Positions 1-8,406 of a DNA stretch of 64,000 nt are shown here, one piece after another. The stretch lies in NCBI RefSeq assembly GCF_023101665.1, contig NZ_CP082161.1, forward strand, positions 682,001-746,000. Direction: 5' to 3'. The notes beneath the pieces were generated by a model, which worked only from the letters and a program-made list of their open reading frames with translations, was not told the origin of the DNA and did no database searches. Both the position numbers and the translations under genes were made by a program. Position 1 is the first letter of the stretch; each line of letters starts with the position of its first letter. This DNA comes from Bradyrhizobium sp. 195 (lineage in GTDB: Bacteria > Pseudomonadota > Alphaproteobacteria > Rhizobiales > Xanthobacteraceae).

Positions 1-292
1 CATCCTCGGCCGCGATCCCTCGACCAATGCGATGCCGGAGAGTCTCGACGCCCAATGCGCCAACATGTTCGCGCACATGAAGGCGACGGTGGAGGCCGCC
101 GGCGGCAGCACGGACGACATCATCAAGATGACGGTGTGGCTGAAGGACCGCACGCAGCGCGGGCCCGTCAATGTCGAGTGGCTGAAGATGTTTCCGGACG
201 AGCATTCGCGCCCGGCGCGCCACGCGCTGCCGATGGACAACATGGACGGCGGCGCGCTGGTGCAGTGCGACTTCACCGCCGTGATCGACTGA
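1..292 (+). CDS. RidA family protein, 5' end outside window
   Basis: This reading frame is open from the first bases of the window and ends at 292, so the N-terminus is missing. The internal ATG at 32 is unlikely to be the true start because in-frame coding (ILGRDPSTNA) continues upstream of it. The visible part is the C-terminal half of a RidA/YjgF/Rid fold: a helix with MKATVEAAGGSTDDIIKMTV, then WLKD, then the closing HALPMDNMDGGALVQCDFTA strand pair. Rid proteins deaminate reactive enamine/imine intermediates or act in catabolic operons. The amidohydrolase starting 13 bp downstream is probably in the same operon, which suggests a small catabolic unit. The subfamily and substrate cannot be told from this half. 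Confidence 0.85.
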   Translation, partial: ILGRDPSTNAMPESLDAQCANMFAHMKATVEAAGGSTDDIIKMTVWLKDRTQRGPVNVEWLKMFPDEHSRPARHALPMDNMDGGALVQCDFTAVID

Positions 293-305
293 AGGAGTTT
301 TGCGC

Positions 306-1181
306 ATGCCGACCTATCTGCCGTTCGATCCCAATCCGCGCCGTCCGATCAAGGCGCCGCCGCCGAAGACCGTCGACAGCCAGTTTCACGTGCTGGGTCC
401 GATCGACAAATATCCGGAGCGTCCCGGCGCGGCCTATCGGATGCCGAGTGCAACCTGGGAAGCTGCGTTGCGCATGCACAAGCAGCTCGGCATCGAGCGC
501 GGCATCATCGTGCAGACCACGACCTACGGCGCCGACCATGCCGTCGTGCTCGACGGCTTAGCTGCGATGGGCCCGAACTATCGCGGCTGCGCCAACGCGC
601 TGGTGTTCGCGGAAGCGAGCGACTCCTATCTCTCCAAGCTGCATGAGGCCGGAGTGCGCGGCGCGCGCTTCAGCTTCCGCCAGGAGCTCGGCGCCGTGCT
701 GTCCGACGCCGATTTCGCCCGCGCCATCGCCCGCATCCGCGAGCTCGGCTGGTACGTCAAGATCCAGCCCGAGAAGGACGGCATCATGTCGAGTGTTGCG
801 AAATACGAAAATCTCGACGTGCCCGTGCTGATCGACCACATGGCGCGGCCCGACCCCGAGGCCGGCAAGGACGATCCGAATTTACGCAAGATGCTGGAGC
901 TGTTCGCCAAGGGCAATTTCTGGGTGATGCTGTCGCTCGGCGAGAAGACCTCGAAGGCCGGCGCGCCCTACGACGACGTCATCCCGATCGCGCGCGCCTA
1001 TATCGAGGCGGCCGTCGACCGCTGCGTCTGGGCCAGCGACTGGCCGCATCCGGTGTCGGTGAAGCAGCCGCCGAACGATGCCGACCTGTTGGAGCTGATG
1101 TACCGCTACGCGCCGGACCAGACGGAGCTGGAGAAGATTCTGGTGCACAATCCGGCCAAGCTGTTCGGGTTTGCGGATTAG
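306..1181 (+). CDS. amidohydrolase-2 family hydrolase (LigI-like)
   Basis: This 291-aa TIM-barrel hydrolase belongs to the amidohydrolase-2 group that includes 2-pyrone-4,6-dicarboxylate lactonase. The start at ATG 306 is chosen because AAGGAG lies about 8 bases upstream; a TTG at 300 is in frame but poorly spaced. Strand 1 carries VDSQFHVLGP, so the usual HxH metal motif appears as QxH. The middle has VLIDHMARPDP, and the C-terminal catalytic Asp motif is CVWASDWPHP near residue 240. It follows the RidA gene closely, which fits a shared transcript. A lactonase or related hydrolase of an aromatic or cyclic acid is likely; the substrate is unknown. Confidence 0.85.
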   Translation: MPTYLPFDPNPRRPIKAPPPKTVDSQFHVLGPIDKYPERPGAAYRMPSATWEAALRMHKQLGIERGIIVQTTTYGADHAVVLDGLAAMGPNYRGCANALVFAEASDSYLSKLHEAGVRGARFSFRQELGAVLSDADFARAIARIRELGWYVKIQPEKDGIMSSVAKYENLDVPVLIDHMARPDPEAGKDDPNLRKMLELFAKGNFWVMLSLGEKTSKAGAPYDDVIPIARAYIEAAVDRCVWASDWPHPVSVKQPPNDADLLELMYRYAPDQTELEKILVHNPAKLFGFAD

Positions 1182-1204
1182 AGTCTGGGCGCACGCCACG
1201 CGCG

Positions 1205-1328
1205 CAGTGCGCTCCCTCTCCCGCTTGCGGGAGAGGGTGGGGGTGAGGGCTCTTTCCTCTAGGGGATTGCCCCATTGCGGAGGCACCCTCTCCCCAGCCC
1301 TCCCCCGCAAGCGGGGGAGGCAGCGCAC
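1205..1328. repeat. interspersed palindromic repeat, copy 1
   Basis: Two inverted arms are visible: CTCTCCCGCTTGCGGGAGAG near the left end and CTCCCCCGCAAGCGGGGGAG near the right, joined by about 60 bases containing GGGGATTGCCCC. The same design recurs at 16161-16277. This matches the dispersed extragenic palindromes common in Bradyrhizobium and other Rhizobiales. It sits between the convergent ends of the amidohydrolase and the monooxygenase, where it could act as a bidirectional terminator. Confidence 0.8.
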
Positions 1329-1346
1329 CGCCGTCGGTGCGAACGC

Positions 1347-2354
1347 TCACCCCACCGGCTGCTTCGCCACCCTCTCCCGCACCTCCGGCGCGATTTCGAA
1401 CGAGCGCAGCCGCGCGGAATGGTCGTAGATTTGCCCGGTGGTCATCAGCTCGTCCGCACCGGTCTCGGCAATCAGCGCCTTCAGCTTCTCTTCCACCATT
1501 TCGGGCGAGCCGACCGCAGAGCACGACAGCGACTGGCCGACCATGGCCTTTTCCGCCGGCGACCATAGCGCGTCCATGTCGTCCACCGGCGGCGGCAGCG
1601 GGCCTGGCGTGCCGCGGCGTAGATTGATGAACTGCTGCTGCAGCGAGGAGAACATCCGCTGCGCCTCTGCCTCGCTATCGGCGGCAAACACGTTGACGCC
1701 GATCATCGCATAGGGCTTGTCGAGCTGCACTGACGGCTCGAAGCGCGCGCGATATTCGCGCAGCGCCGGCATCATCATCTGCGGCGCGAAATGCGAGGCG
1801 AACGCGAACGGCAGCCCGAGCATCGCCGCCAGCTGCGCGCCAAAGGTGCTCGACCCCAGGATCCAGAGCGGCACCTTCGTCCCCATGCCGGGCACGGCGC
1901 GGATCGCCTGGTTCGGCTTGATATCGCCGAGCAGCGCCTGCAACTCCAGCACGTCATGCGGAAAATTCTCGGACGTGGTCGCGAGGTCGCGCCGCAGCGC
2001 CCTTGCTGTGAACTGATCGGTGCCCGGCGCCCGCCCGAGCCCGAGATCGATTCGCCCGGGATAGAGCGATTCCAGCGTGCCGAACTGTTCGGCGATGACC
2101 AGCGGCGAATGGTTCGGCAGCATGATCCCACCCGAGCCGACGCGGATCGTCCTGGTCCCGCCCGCGATGTGCCCGATCACCACCGACGTCGCAGCGCTGG
2201 CGATCCCCGTCATGTTGTGATGCTCGGCCAGCCAAAACCGCTTGTACCCCCAGCCTTCCGCATGCTGCGCCAGATCGAGCGAATTGCGAAACGCTTGCGC
2301 GGCGTCGCCGCCTTGGCAGATCGGCGCGAGGTCGAGCACGGAGAAGGGGATCAT
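1347..2354 (-). CDS. LLM class flavin-dependent oxidoreductase
   Basis: This 335-aa protein has the bacterial-luciferase-like TIM barrel. It shows the WLAEHHNM motif near residue 45, the [18 protein letters not shown] segment, and [16 protein letters not shown], the pattern of the subgroup annotated as MsnO8-type or luciferase family oxidoreductases. Such enzymes use reduced FMN and oxygen, or F420, to oxidise small organic compounds. The start at 2354 ([11 protein letters not shown]) matches the family N-terminus; the frame is open further upstream but that extension is repeat-like sequence. It is transcribed against the amidohydrolase, with a repeat between them. The substrate is not known. 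Confidence 0.85.
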   Translation of the reverse strand: MIPFSVLDLAPICQGGDAAQAFRNSLDLAQHAEGWGYKRFWLAEHHNMTGIASAATSVVIGHIAGGTRTIRVGSGGIMLPNHSPLVIAEQFGTLESLYPGRIDLGLGRAPGTDQFTARALRRDLATTSENFPHDVLELQALLGDIKPNQAIRAVPGMGTKVPLWILGSSTFGAQLAAMLGLPFAFASHFAPQMMMPALREYRARFEPSVQLDKPYAMIGVNVFAADSEAEAQRMFSSLQQQFINLRRGTPGPLPPPVDDMDALWSPAEKAMVGQSLSCSAVGSPEMVEEKLKALIAETGADELMTTGQIYDHSARLRSFEIAPEVRERVAKQPVG

Positions 2355-2639
2355 GGGGGTTACCGGCGTGGGTGGCTGCGCAGTCACATGTAGTGTCAGT
2401 GCGTAGGATGGGTAGAGCATTTGCGAAACCCATCATGCTTCGTCATCAAGCAAGGCTTTGATTGGTTTCGCTTCCGCCTTCGCTCTCCGAGCTACGGCGG
2501 ACGCGGCTGTTCGAGTGGCTCGCGCTTCCGTTCACAACACTGTTATTGCGACCTTAGGCGCCCTTCGTCGCAACTGGGCGTTTTGCGCCTGTTGTTGTAG
2601 CTTGCGGGAGCAGCCGCAGGGTTGCCAGGAGGAACCGAC

Positions 2640-3140
2640 ATGACCACGGTCCTATTCAACCGCCGAAGCCTGCTCACGGGCGGCTCCGTCCTCGCAACCG
2701 GCGTCTTGGTATCAGGCGTTTCCGGATTGCTGCTGCCCGCCCGTGCGGCAGGCCTCGCGCCGACCGAAACGATGTCGGGCGGAGCGAATAATTACCGCAA
2801 GGGCGCGGCGACCGTGGACCGGATCGGCAAGGGCGGCTTCTGGATGAGCGGCACCGTCCGCCGCGCCGGCGACGGGGCTCCGCTTGCCGGGCAGCGCATT
2901 CAGATCTGGGCGCACACGGTCGAAGGGCAGGAGCACGAGCCGCAGAGCCATGGCGCCACGCTCACCGACAAGGACGGCAAGTTCCGGCTGGAGATGCCGC
3001 AGATCATTCCGATCTTCGGCCAGCCGCATGGTCACCTCGCCTATGACAGCGGTGAGTTCAAAACCGTCTTCCTGCGGCCGGTGATGCGGAGCGCCAAGGA
3101 AACCAGCCTCGAGGCGCACTTCGTCCTGCAGCCGGCCTGA
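2640..3140 (+). CDS. Tat-exported protein, intradiol-dioxygenase-like fold
   Basis: ATG 2640 follows AGGAGG at 2628-2633 with good spacing. The N-terminus NRRSLLTGGSVLATG is a twin-arginine signal, with a hydrophobic stretch to about residue 37. The mature part (about 130 aa) has the beta-sandwich pattern of intradiol ring-cleavage dioxygenases (GTVRRAGDGAPLAGQRIQIW, then TDKDGKFRLEMP). The usual Tyr/His iron ligands are hard to recognise and the protein is shorter than catalytic members. It ends 12 bp before a ferric-reductase-like membrane protein, so the two probably form a periplasmic and membrane redox pair. Treat the function as unknown. Confidence 0.75.
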   Translation: MTTVLFNRRSLLTGGSVLATGVLVSGVSGLLLPARAAGLAPTETMSGGANNYRKGAATVDRIGKGGFWMSGTVRRAGDGAPLAGQRIQIWAHTVEGQEHEPQSHGATLTDKDGKFRLEMPQIIPIFGQPHGHLAYDSGEFKTVFLRPVMRSAKETSLEAHFVLQPA

Positions 3141-3152
3141 CCGGGCTTACGG

Positions 3153-3782
3153 ATGAAGGGGTGGAGGTTGGCGCGGGTGATCCTGATCTGGGTCGCCCTT
3201 GCCGTGGCCATTGGCGTGCCGATCGCGCTAGCTGCAACAAGCGAGCAGCTCGCATGGCGCGGTCCGGTCTACATCCTTGCCGGATTTGCCGGGATCATCG
3301 CCCTCGGCCTCGTGCTGATTCAGCCTCTGCTGGTCGGCGGTTATCTGCCGGGACTGTCGGCCTATCGCGGTCGGCGCGCCCATCATTGGATCGGCGGCGC
3401 GCTTGCGCTTGCGGTCGTGGTCCACGTCGCCGGCCTCTGGATCACCAGTCCCCCTGATATGATCGACGCGCTGACCTATGCATCGCCGACGCCGTTCTCA
3501 CCCTTCGGCGTGACCGCCATGTGGGCCATCTTCATTGTTGCGATTCTGGCCGCGTTGCGCCGGCGATTGGGACTGCGGCTGCGAACCTGGCGCATCGTCC
3601 ATATTCCCCTCGCAATCGTCATCGTCGCAGGCACCGTCGCCCATTGCCTCCTGATCGAGGGAACAATGGAGACGGTCTCGAAGGCCGTGCTGTGCGCAGC
3701 CGTCCTCGCGGCGACCATCAAGGTCATGGTTGATCTGCAGGTCTGGCGAAAGCGAAGGACGCTGCGCGGGGAAAGCCCGTAG
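3153..3782 (+). CDS. ferric reductase-like transmembrane protein
   Basis: This 209-aa protein has about six hydrophobic segments, including WVALAVAIGVPIALAAT, YILAGFAGIIALGLVLI and IGGALALAVVVHVAGLW. Histidines lie within or beside the helices (HHW near 76, VVVHVAG near 88, RIVHIPLA near 150, VAHCLL near 163), as in the haem-binding core of ferric-reductase-like domains (FRE/MsrQ/YedZ type). No FAD/NAD domain is attached, so electrons would come from the quinone pool or a partner protein. The gene lies directly after the Tat-exported protein and is probably co-transcribed. MsrQ-like electron delivery to that partner is an inference. Confidence 0.75.
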   Translation: MKGWRLARVILIWVALAVAIGVPIALAATSEQLAWRGPVYILAGFAGIIALGLVLIQPLLVGGYLPGLSAYRGRRAHHWIGGALALAVVVHVAGLWITSPPDMIDALTYASPTPFSPFGVTAMWAIFIVAILAALRRRLGLRLRTWRIVHIPLAIVIVAGTVAHCLLIEGTMETVSKAVLCAAVLAATIKVMVDLQVWRKRRTLRGESP

Positions 3783-3865
3783 CCCGGATGGAGCGAAGCG
3801 AAATCCGGGGTAGCTGCATCCGTGGCTGACAGCCCCGGACTACGCTTGCACGCCATCCGGGCTAC
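3779..3865. repeat. interspersed inverted repeat (GTAGCCCGGATGGAGCGAAG type), copy 1
   Basis: The left arm GTAGCCCGGATG and the right arm CATCCGGGCTAC are perfect inverted complements, with GGAGCGAAGCG next to the left arm. The same element recurs at 8918-9002. It begins at the end of the ferric-reductase-like gene, and its left arm overlaps the stop codon. Confidence 0.85.
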
Positions 3866-3893
3866 GCCTCAAGAGGCGAAAATCTCTCACCAC

Positions 3894-3980
3894 GTCATTG
3901 CGAGGCGCTCTTGCGACGAAGCAATCCAGACTGCCGCAGCGGAACGATTCTGGATTGCTTCGCTTCCGCTCGCAATGACG
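3894..3980. repeat. interspersed inverted repeat (GTCATTGCGAG type)
   Basis: GTCATTGCGAGGCGCTCTTG at the left and CTCGCAATGAC at the right are inverted, with inner arms AAGCAATCCAG and CTGGATTGCTT. The whole unit can fold into one long hairpin. This is a well-known type of dispersed intergenic element in Bradyrhizobium chromosomes. It lies directly after copy 1 of the GTAGCCCGG repeat, between two genes. Confidence 0.85.
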
Positions 3981-4031
3981 GCGCACGCCGTTCCGCTTGC
4001 CGCAAATAGCGCCGAGGCGTAACCTCGCCCG

Positions 4032-4508
4032 ATGATTGTGGCTGCCCCCGATCTGAGAGCGTTCCTGCTCGCGACGCCGTTCTTCGGCGGCCTTTCGGAC
4101 GGAGGCCTCGATCTGCTGATGTCGATGCTGGTCGAGCGCTGCTTCGATGCCAACGCGACCGTCGTGGCGGAGGGCGAGCCGGGACGCTCGATGTTCATCG
4201 TCAAATCCGGCCGCCTCGCGGTGAGCAAGCGGGCGAATGCGGGAAGCGCCATCCCCATTTCCCGGCTGGAGCGTGGTGATTTCTTCGGCGAGATGACGCT
4301 GATCGAAATGCAAAACCGCTCTGCGACGGTGGTCGCAGAGGTGCCGACGGTGCTGTACGAGCTGACGGCCCAAAATCTCTACGCCTGCTACAAGGCCGAC
4401 ATCCACGCCTATGTGGTCGTCCTGCAGAACATCAACCGCGAACTGTGCCGGCGCTTGCGCCGGGCAGACAATCGGTTCACGAGGCAGCAGCTGGGTGATG
4501 ACGATTGA
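4032..4508 (+). CDS. cyclic nucleotide-binding domain protein
   Basis: The protein is 158 aa and consists almost only of a CAP-type cNMP-binding beta-roll. ATVVAEGEPGRSMFIVKSGRLAV spans the first strands, and RGDFFGEMTLIEMQNRSATVVAE is the phosphate-binding cassette (FGEMTL with R and SAT). A helical tail with ELCRRLRRADNRF closes the protein. There is no helix-turn-helix, so it is not a Crp-type DNA-binding regulator; such stand-alone domains act as nucleotide sensors or partner proteins. No clear operon partner is visible. The ATG at 4032 is the only start that gives the full domain. Confidence 0.8.
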   Translation: MIVAAPDLRAFLLATPFFGGLSDGGLDLLMSMLVERCFDANATVVAEGEPGRSMFIVKSGRLAVSKRANAGSAIPISRLERGDFFGEMTLIEMQNRSATVVAEVPTVLYELTAQNLYACYKADIHAYVVVLQNINRELCRRLRRADNRFTRQQLGDDD

Positions 4509-4584
4509 TGGTGCGCAGGCGGGCAGACCGGTCGCGAAACCCTCATGTCTCGCCACTGAGCAAGGCCTCGACGGATCTTGGAAA

Positions 4585-4782
4585 TCACGACTTATCGTGC
4601 GCGTATTTTTCCAAGACCAGCCGGTTATATTCATCTCTTACGGCTCTTCGTGAAAGATGACCTTTTCGGTCTTTGGCAATTTTCAGAAGGTCGGGATCAG
4701 TCGGTCCCCTCCGCCGAAATCTCGCAAAGAGTCGGGTCGGAGGCGCCGACGTCCTTCCAAACAGCCGGTCAAGCCATTCCAT
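4585..4782 (-). CDS. small basic hypothetical protein
   Basis: This 65-aa, Arg/Lys-rich protein starts MEWLDRLFGRTSAPP. A good ribosome site, GGGAGGAC, lies just before the ATG at 4782, which is the main reason to accept it as a gene. No known domain or membrane segment is seen. It stands alone on the minus strand between the cNMP-domain gene and a long gene-poor stretch. Function unknown; a chance frame is possible. Confidence 0.45.
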   Translation of the reverse strand: MEWLDRLFGRTSAPPTRLFARFRRRGPTDPDLLKIAKDRKGHLSRRAVRDEYNRLVLEKYAHDKS

Positions 4783-5284
4783 CGTGTCCTCCCGGACAGA
4801 CCGCGAGCTATGACACTATCACCATGAATCTAGTGGTCAAAAGGACGTTGTGACGCATCTTTTCGAAGGCGCCATAAAAGCCGACATCGTGCACCGATTG
4901 TGAAACGTCGGGCAAAACACCCACAACCCGTCAAGCCCCCGCCGCGAAAATATTCCACTTTACCGAAATTCGGAATTGCGGCATATTCGCGCCATCCCGA
5001 CCCAAGGAGAGGGGCGATCGTACGTCGCAACGAACGTGGGCTGGGGTGCGGTGGACGCGGCTGCGTCGGGCACGGCAAGGCGGGACCAGGGCGGGTGAAC
5101 CTCGTGAGGTCTTGCTCCGTGTGACGAACGATGTTGCTGCGTACGGCTAAACCATGTCGTCCTGGCTGTCGTTGCTACAGCCAAGCTTTCGCGAAGATGC
5201 ATCGGCCAACCGGACGCGGTGCATCAGTTTTCGCGAGGTGACGGAGGCCAGAAGGAACTCGGCTCCGGGGAGAGCAGGCATAGG
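4783..5284. other. gene-poor intergenic stretch
   Basis: Six-frame reading shows only short frames without ribosome sites or family resemblance. A promoter for the small minus-strand gene should lie at the left end. I see no RNA gene or repeat arm here that I can support. Confidence 0.5.
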
Positions 5285-5510
5285 CCGTCAACCCCATCGC
5301 GCAGGGAAGGCCGGGTGTTTTCCGGCCCACCTGTTGTCCGCCTGCGCATTTGCGTGTGCAAATCTTTCGCGCAGCGGGTCATGGGTGCCAGCCGGCACCC
5401 GGTCTTCCCTGCGCCCTCTTCAAAGAAGAGGGTCAAGGAAACGAGCAAAACTCGGGCGTTTCAAGCCGCGAGAACGCGGCTTCATGTGTGGACACAGGAA
5501 TGACCGAACG
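5285..5510. repeat. dispersed bradyrhizobial repeat-like segment
   Basis: This segment carries GGGTGCCAGCCGGCACCC, an inverted pair, followed by CCTCTTCAAAGAAGAGG and GCCGCGAGAACGCGGC, three successive hairpins. Translated, one frame gives FSGPPVVRLRICVCKSFAQR, a pseudo-protein pattern I recognise as recurring across Bradyrhizobium intergenic regions and often mis-annotated as small proteins. I treat it as a dispersed element rather than a gene. There is no second copy in this window to prove repetition. Confidence 0.55.
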
Positions 5511-5536
5511 TTCGCGCTTCGCCGGTGTCGCCTGTA

Positions 5537-5887
5537 TCAGCGACGGGCGGCGATCGCCGTCAGCTCCAGCCTGACGCTAGGTCCGAGATCCGCAACGCCG
5601 ATGGCGGCGCGCGCCGGCAGCTGGTCCGCGGTGAAATAGCGCTTCCACACCTGGTTGAACGCCGCCTTGTCGGCGAGATCAGCCATGAAGATGGTCACCT
5701 GGAGAACGCAGGAGAGATCGGAGCCGGCCCCATCGAGCAAGGTCTTCAACTGTCGAAGCACATCGTCGGCCTGGCCCGTCATGTCGAGCCCCGCATCTTC
5801 AGGAACGATGCCGCCGAGATAGAGCACGCCGTTATGCTCGACGATCTCGTGGAGCAGTCCTTCATACGGCAGGGAACGTTTGATCAC
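5537..5887 (-). CDS. RidA family protein
   Basis: This complete 116-aa protein has the Rid fold: GVLYLGGIVPED near residue 20, DDVLRQLKTLLDGAGSDLSCVLQVTIFMADL in the middle, and PARAAIGVADLGPSVRLELTAIAAR at the end. It contains the PxR of the conserved (P/A)AR motif, but the strict RidA active-site pattern (RSAV...CVEV) is changed, so it belongs to a Rid subfamily such as Rid4-7 rather than archetypal RidA. Its stop lies close to the dispersed repeat. The next feature upstream is tRNA-Thr on the same strand. The substrate is unknown. Confidence 0.85.
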   Translation of the reverse strand: MIKRSLPYEGLLHEIVEHNGVLYLGGIVPEDAGLDMTGQADDVLRQLKTLLDGAGSDLSCVLQVTIFMADLADKAAFNQVWKRYFTADQLPARAAIGVADLGPSVRLELTAIAARR

Positions 5888-5967
5888 GATGGCATCCGTG
5901 GATGTTGCGGACCCGCTGGCCAGGGCGCAAGGCTTGTTTCAAAAAGGCTCGCTTCAGGAGGGGAAGC

Positions 5968-6042
5968 TGGTGCTGCCAGACAGGATTGAACTGTCGACCT
6001 CTCCATTACCAATGGAGTGCTCTACCACTGAGCTACGGCAGC
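5968..6042 (-). tRNA. tRNA-Thr (GGT)
   Basis: The reverse complement folds into a full cloverleaf of 75 nt with encoded CCA. The acceptor GCTGCCG pairs with TGGCAGC (one G-T wobble), the D arm is GCTC-AGTGGTA-GAGC, the anticodon stem CTCCA/TGGAG carries loop TTGGTAA with anticodon GGT, and the T arm GACAG-TTCAATC-CTGTC is perfect. The anticodon GGT decodes ACC/ACU (threonine). No integrase or other island sign is attached to this tRNA. Confidence 0.95.
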
Positions 6043-6359
6043 ATGTGCTGGTGAAGAATCGGGCGCCCGAGGGGCCTACCAAGCGGGCCGATATCTGCCA
6101 CAAGCCCCCCTCCTGTGCAAGCTTGCTCGGCCTGTCAAAACGAGAAAATCGGGCCGATATCGGGGCCAAAGTGCCCATTTGGGCTCGAAACCACCGGCTT
6201 TGCGTCGATTCGGGTTCCGATATTCCCACCCAACTGGCCAGTTGCCTGAAAGCTCGCGCTGGATTCATTTCGCGTTTCGCACGATCGGATCACCCGGGCC
6301 TCTTGAGCTGCCGTATTCCTTGGGCATGGTATTGCCGGTGACACCTGAGTGGACCCGCA
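6043..6359. other. intergenic region between tRNA-Thr and a small gene
   Basis: No credible coding frame is seen. The stretch should hold the minus-strand tRNA promoter and the promoter of the plus-strand genes that follow. GGCCGATATC occurs twice (near 6088 and 6152), which is worth noting only as a short direct repeat. Confidence 0.4.
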
Positions 6360-6548
6360 ATGGCCGACGAAACCGACAAGAGCACGAGACAGGCGAAGTC
6401 GTCCCGGGACGACCGGCTGAAATCGGCACTGCGCGAAAACCTGAAGCGGCGGAAGCTGCAGGCGCGCGAACGCGCCGCAAGCTCTGAGCCCTCGCAAAAC
6501 GATGATGGTTCCCCAAGTAATGGGACCGCCGGGAAAGCCGGTACTTGA
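6360..6548 (+). CDS. small conserved basic protein
   Basis: This 62-aa highly charged protein (MADETDKSTRQAKSSRDDRL, then ALRENLKRRKLQARER) has no hydrophobic core and is probably largely helical or disordered. The RDDRLKxALRENLKRRKxQAR pattern is one I recognise from small conserved alphaproteobacterial proteins of unknown role. It ends 20 bp before the CNBD/oxidoreductase fusion. It may be co-transcribed with that gene, but nothing links them in function. Confidence 0.6.
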   Translation: MADETDKSTRQAKSSRDDRLKSALRENLKRRKLQARERAASSEPSQNDDGSPSNGTAGKAGT

Positions 6549-6568
6549 GAATTTTGGAATGAGTGGGA

Positions 6569-8281
6569 ATGACGATGGCGCAGGACGAACAGCAACGAAA
6601 TGACGATGACGCGCTGATGTCGCGCTTCACGCGCCCCGAGCAGACCTTTCCCGCGCTGACCCCGGCTGAAATCGAGCGTGTCAGGCATTTCGGTGAAGTC
6701 CGTAACTACGCCGACGGCGAATTCCTGTTCGAGACCGGCAAGCCGGGGCCCGGCATGTTCGTGGTGCTGAAAGGCCATGTCGCCATCACCCAGCGCGACG
6801 GGCTTGGTCACGTCACGCCGGTGATCGAGCAGGGGCCGGGTCAATTTCTGGCCGAACTCGGCCAGCTCTCGGGCCAGCCGGCGCTGGTCGACGGCCGCGC
6901 CGAGGGCGATGTCGAGACGCTGCTGTTGCCGCCGGACCGGCTGCGCGCGCTGCTGGTCGCCGAGGCTGACCTTGGCGAGCGCATCATGCGGGCGCTGATC
7001 CTGCGCCGGGTCAATCTGATCCAGGCCGGCGTCGGCGGTCCCGTGCTGATTGGTCCGTCGCACTCGGCCGGCGTCGTCCGGCTGCAGGGTTTTCTCACCC
7101 GCAACGGCCAGCCGCATCATCTGCTCGATCCCGCGCACGACCGCGACGCCGCTGAATTGATCGCGCGCTATTCGCCCAAGCCTCAGGACTGGCCGCTGGT
7201 CGTCGCCGCAAGCGGCGCGGTGCTGCGCAACCCAAACGAGACCGAGCTTGCGCGCGCCATCGGCATGATCGGCGGGGCAAAGGACGACCGCATCTATGAC
7301 GTCGCTGTCGTCGGCTGCGGACCGGCCGGTCTTGCCACCGCCGTGTATGCCGCCTCCGAAGGACTGTCCGTTGCCGTGCTCGACATCCGCGCCTTCGGCG
7401 GCCAGGCCGGCGCCAGCGCGCGCATCGAGAACTATCTGGGCTTTCCGACCGGCATTTCCGGCCAGGCCCTGACCGCGCGCGCCTTCACCCAAGCGCAAAA
7501 ATTTGGTGCCGACATCATGATCCCCGTCACGGTGAAGTCGCTCGATTGCACGCGCAAGGACGGCGCGTTCTCGGTGGCGCTCGACGGCTGCGATCCCTTG
7601 CGCTCGCGGGCGGTCGTGGTCGCGAGCGGTGCGCGCTATCGCCGGCCGGAGATCGCAAGCCTCGACAAGTTCGAGGGACGCGGCGTCTGGTACTGGGCCT
7701 CGCCGGTCGAGGCGCGGCTCTGCGCCGGCGAGGAGGTGGCCCTCGTCGGTGCCGGCAATTCGGCAGGCCAGGCCGCCGTGTTCCTCTCGGGTCACGCCAA
7801 GAAGGTGCTGATGATCATCCGCGGCGGCGGTCTGGGCGCCAGCATGTCGCGCTATCTCATCGAGCGCATCGAAGCGACGCCGAACATCGAATTGATGTTC
7901 AACACCGAGATCACGGCGCTCGAGGGCGACGAGGCCTCGCTGCTGCGGCGCATTCGCTGGAAGAGCCGGTTGTCGAGCGATGAGGATGAAGCCAACATCC
8001 GCAACCTGTTTTTGTTCGTGGGCGCCGATCCCGCCACCTCCTGGCTCGACGGCTGCGGCGTGACGCTCGATCGCGGCGGCTTCGTCGTGACAGGCGCGCA
8101 GTCCGAGCAGAACCAGGGCCGGCTGGTGGCGCCGCTGGAGACCTCCGTGCCCGGCGTCTACGCCGTCGGCGACGTCCGCTCCGGTTCGGTCAAGCGCGTC
8201 GGCGGTGCCATCGGCGAGGGCGCCCAGGTCGTGGCCTCCCTGCACGGCTATCTCGGCGACGCCGCAAAACCGGCGCTTTAG
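6569..8281 (+). CDS. cyclic-nucleotide-domain / thioredoxin-reductase-fold fusion
   Basis: This 570-aa protein has two parts. Residues about 20-150 form a cNMP-binding domain (GEFLFETGKPGPGMFVVLKG; the FLAELGQLSG cassette). Residues about 245-565 form a pyridine-nucleotide-disulfide oxidoreductase (VVGCGPAGLATA for FAD, AFGGQAGAS, VALVGAGNSAGQAA for NADPH, GVYAVGDVRSGSVKRV). The redox CxxC of thioredoxin reductase is absent: the segment reads WYWASPVEARL. It therefore cannot reduce thioredoxin by the classical route; electron transfer to another acceptor under nucleotide or ligand control is inferred. GTG 6563 and ATG 6575 are alternative starts. Confidence 0.85.
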   Translation: MTMAQDEQQRNDDDALMSRFTRPEQTFPALTPAEIERVRHFGEVRNYADGEFLFETGKPGPGMFVVLKGHVAITQRDGLGHVTPVIEQGPGQFLAELGQLSGQPALVDGRAEGDVETLLLPPDRLRALLVAEADLGERIMRALILRRVNLIQAGVGGPVLIGPSHSAGVVRLQGFLTRNGQPHHLLDPAHDRDAAELIARYSPKPQDWPLVVAASGAVLRNPNETELARAIGMIGGAKDDRIYDVAVVGCGPAGLATAVYAASEGLSVAVLDIRAFGGQAGASARIENYLGFPTGISGQALTARAFTQAQKFGADIMIPVTVKSLDCTRKDGAFSVALDGCDPLRSRAVVVASGARYRRPEIASLDKFEGRGVWYWASPVEARLCAGEEVALVGAGNSAGQAAVFLSGHAKKVLMIIRGGGLGASMSRYLIERIEATPNIELMFNTEITALEGDEASLLRRIRWKSRLSSDEDEANIRNLFLFVGADPATSWLDGCGVTLDRGGFVVTGAQSEQNQGRLVAPLETSVPGVYAVGDVRSGSVKRVGGAIGEGAQVVASLHGYLGDAAKPAL

Positions 8282-8326
8282 AGCACGATCCGGAAAAGTG
8301 TGAAGCGGTTTTCCGCAAGATCGCGC
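8281..8326. repeat. short interspersed palindrome (GATCCGGAAAAGTG type)
   Basis: GAGCACGATCCGGAAAAGTG with the complementary CGGTTTTCCGCAAGATCGCGCTC makes an imperfect hairpin. A related element is at 15595-15643. It begins at the last base of the preceding stop codon and could serve as its terminator. Confidence 0.7.
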
Positions 8327-8406
8327 TCAGCGATAAGTCAAGCAGAAGACAAGCGGGTGGCAAGACGAATCCGGCTTGCCATCGCGCCGCGTCCCACAGA
8401 CTATCC

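Noticed and set aside
5219..5503. A 94-aa protein (MHQFSRGDGGQKELGSGESR start) over the dispersed repeat
   Set aside because: The sequence is a recurring repeat translation and the three hairpins indicate a structural element, not a gene.
6290..8245. A 651-aa frame on the minus strand opposite the CNBD/reductase fusion
   Set aside because: It is a shadow in a GC-rich gene: long but without motifs, while the plus-strand frame has full domain signatures.
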